Notes under the pieces: model-generated
What the model saw: only the letters and a program-made list of their open reading frames with translations
What the model was told of the DNA's origin: nothing
Databases searched by the model: none
Shown: positions 4,370-5,463 of the stretch, piece by piece
How the letters are laid out: every line of letters starts with the position of its first letter
Position numbering within the stretch: position 1 is the first letter of the stretch
DNA from: Chloroflexota bacterium
GTDB taxonomy: Bacteria > Chloroflexota > Anaerolineae > Anaerolineales > UBA11579
DNA length: 5,463 nucleotides
Direction: 5' to 3'
Assembly: GCA_003250455.1 (NCBI GenBank)
Contig: QKGK01000297.1
Coordinates: 1 to 5,463 of the forward strand
Translations under genes and position numbers: made by a program

Positions 4370-5463
4370 GCGTCCACCTCGCTTCCGTTCGGGCGAAAAA
4401 TGCCCAGCACCCGCTGGCTGCGCTTGAGGTATTTGCGTGCCACCCGCTGCACATCTTCCGGGGTGACAGCGGCGAGCTTGTCCAGATAGGTCTGGAACCA
4501 GTCATAGGAGTCGAACATCTCGGCGAACCCCAGCCAAAAGGCCTGGTTGCTGATCGATTCCGAGCCGTAGGCGAACAGGGCGCGCGCCTGCTTGACGGCG
4601 CGTTCCAGCTCTTCTGCCGAGGCCAGCTTTTCGTGGAGTTGGGCGATCTGTTCGTCCAGCACGGCGGCGGCCTGCTCAGGGGTGTGTTTGGGATGGATGG
4701 TGATGATGATCTGGTACAGGTAAGGGTCGATCGACGCCTGCAGGCCGCCGTACACGCCGACAGCGTAATCTTTTTCCACCAGGGCGTTGTACAGCCGGGA
4801 TGTCTTGTTGGAGATGCCGCCGCCGAACATGTTCAGGTTGCTGGGGCCGCACAGCAGGCTGTCCAGCACCAGGCAGGCGAAGAAGTCTTCATCCGAACCG
4901 GCAGGGGCAGGGTAGGCCACCTCGATAAAAGCGGTATCGCCCGGCCCTTCCACCTCCACCCTGATCTCGCCCTGGCGGGACGGTTCGGGGCGGGTGGGCA
5001 CTTCCGGGGCTGCCCCGGCGGGGATGCCGCCGTACAGTTCTTCGATGCGGTCCATCATCCCGGCGGTCTCGAAGGCGCCAGCCAGCGCCAGCACGGCGTT
5101 TCCCGGCTGGTAAAAGCGGCGGTAATGCCCGTAGAGGTCGTCCCGGCTCATGGATTGCAGGTCGGCCAGGTCGCCGATCACCTGGTGGTGGTAGGCGTTC
5201 ACCCGGAAGGCTGTCGCCTGCACCTGCTCGATGAGCTGAAAAGCCGGGTCGTTCTCGTTGCCCTGCCGCTCCGAGATGATCACCGTGCGCTCGGAAGCGA
5301 CATCCTCCGGCGTGTACAGGCTGTTGGCCATGCGGTCGGCTTCCAGTTCGAGGATCAGGTCCACCTTGGAGGCGGGCATGGTAGAGAAATAGGTGGTCCA
5401 GTCGAGATGGGTCATGGCGTTCCAGTAGCCGCCCAGCCGGGAGATGGCTTTGTCCAGCACCCC
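4366..5463 (-). CDS. Partial M16 family zinc peptidase, probable catalytic subunit (N-terminus beyond window)
   Basis: The frame is open to the last base, so the gene continues past 5463; 365 residues are visible. The GTG at 5460 is internal, because the first visible residues G-V-L-D-K-A-I-S-R-L-G-G-Y-W-N-A-M-T align with the middle of the M16 first lobe, about a dozen residues after where H-x-x-E-H should be. About 60-75 residues are probably missing, including the zinc motif, so catalytic status is inferred. Seen in support: N-A-M-T-H-L-D-W-T-T-Y-F, and E-R-T-V-I-I-S-E-R with the second Glu (residue about 65 from the edge) at the spacing expected for the third zinc ligand. N-D-P, F-Y-Q-P-G-N-A-V-L-A-L-A-G-A-F and the second-lobe signature S-R-L-Y-N-A-L-V-E-K are also family features. 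The TGA stop overlaps the next M16 gene's ATG. The pair probably forms a heterodimeric protease; substrate is unknown. Confidence 0.9.
   Translation of the reverse strand, partial: GVLDKAISRLGGYWNAMTHLDWTTYFSTMPASKVDLILELEADRMANSLYTPEDVASERTVIISERQGNENDPAFQLIEQVQATAFRVNAYHHQVIGDLADLQSMSRDDLYGHYRRFYQPGNAVLALAGAFETAGMMDRIEELYGGIPAGAAPEVPTRPEPSRQGEIRVEVEGPGDTAFIEVAYPAPAGSDEDFFACLVLDSLLCGPSNLNMFGGGISNKTSRLYNALVEKDYAVGVYGGLQASIDPYLYQIIITIHPKHTPEQAAAVLDEQIAQLHEKLASAEELERAVKQARALFAYGSESISNQAFWLGFAEMFDSYDWFQTYLDKLAAVTPEDVQRVARKYLKRSQRVLGIFRPNGSEVDA
4374..4380 (-). promoter_or_regulatory. Ribosome-binding site of the second M16 gene
   Basis: GAGGTGG on the minus strand, 4 nt before the ATG at 4369, lies within the last codons of the first M16 gene. 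With the ATGA overlap (4366-4369) it supports reinitiation by the same ribosome and near-equal production of the two subunits. Confidence 0.7.

Overview
The window is a piece of a GC-rich bacterial genome. It has four protein genes on the minus side or partly cut by the edges, one partial plus-strand gene, and one non-coding stretch of about 450 bp packed with short repeats. The left part (1-1455, plus) is the 3' portion of a gene for a probably secreted five-bladed beta-propeller protein resembling clan GH-F/GH-J glycosidases (GH43/GH32 type), with a C-terminal beta-sandwich-like module. It converges, with only 3 bp between the stop codons, on a minus-strand gene for a UbiG-type SAM-dependent O-methyltransferase (1459-2250).

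The right part (2698-5463, minus) is a tightly packed operon. It runs from an M16 peptidase whose N-terminus lies beyond the window, through a second M16 peptidase that has lost the zinc motif but keeps the Arg/Tyr pair, to acpS (holo-ACP synthase). The M16 genes overlap by ATGA and the second M16 gene overlaps acpS by 8 bp, so all three are probably co-transcribed and translationally coupled. The two M16 proteins look like the two halves of a heterodimeric zinc protease: one catalytic, one supplying substrate-binding residues. AcpS activates acyl carrier protein for fatty-acid synthesis; its link to the proteases is positional only.

The gap between acpS and the methyltransferase gene (2251-2697) contains no convincing gene. 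It is a mosaic of at least three short-repeat families: 10-bp CACAGAT-type units in two inverted arrays, degenerate 8-bp GACTA-type units in two direct arrays within a larger duplicated module, and a GCTTCG-rich imperfect hairpin element. One GACTA array runs right into acpS and supplies its stop codon. This region is the least explained part of the window.

The taxon cannot be fixed from this sequence. High GC, TTG as a probable start codon, the paired M16 genes and the repeat style would fit an environmental lineage such as Chloroflexota (Anaerolineae), but that is a weak inference from memory. I see no phage, transposase, CRISPR array, tRNA or rRNA. The window looks mostly ordinary, and I do not see a clear new multi-gene system in it.
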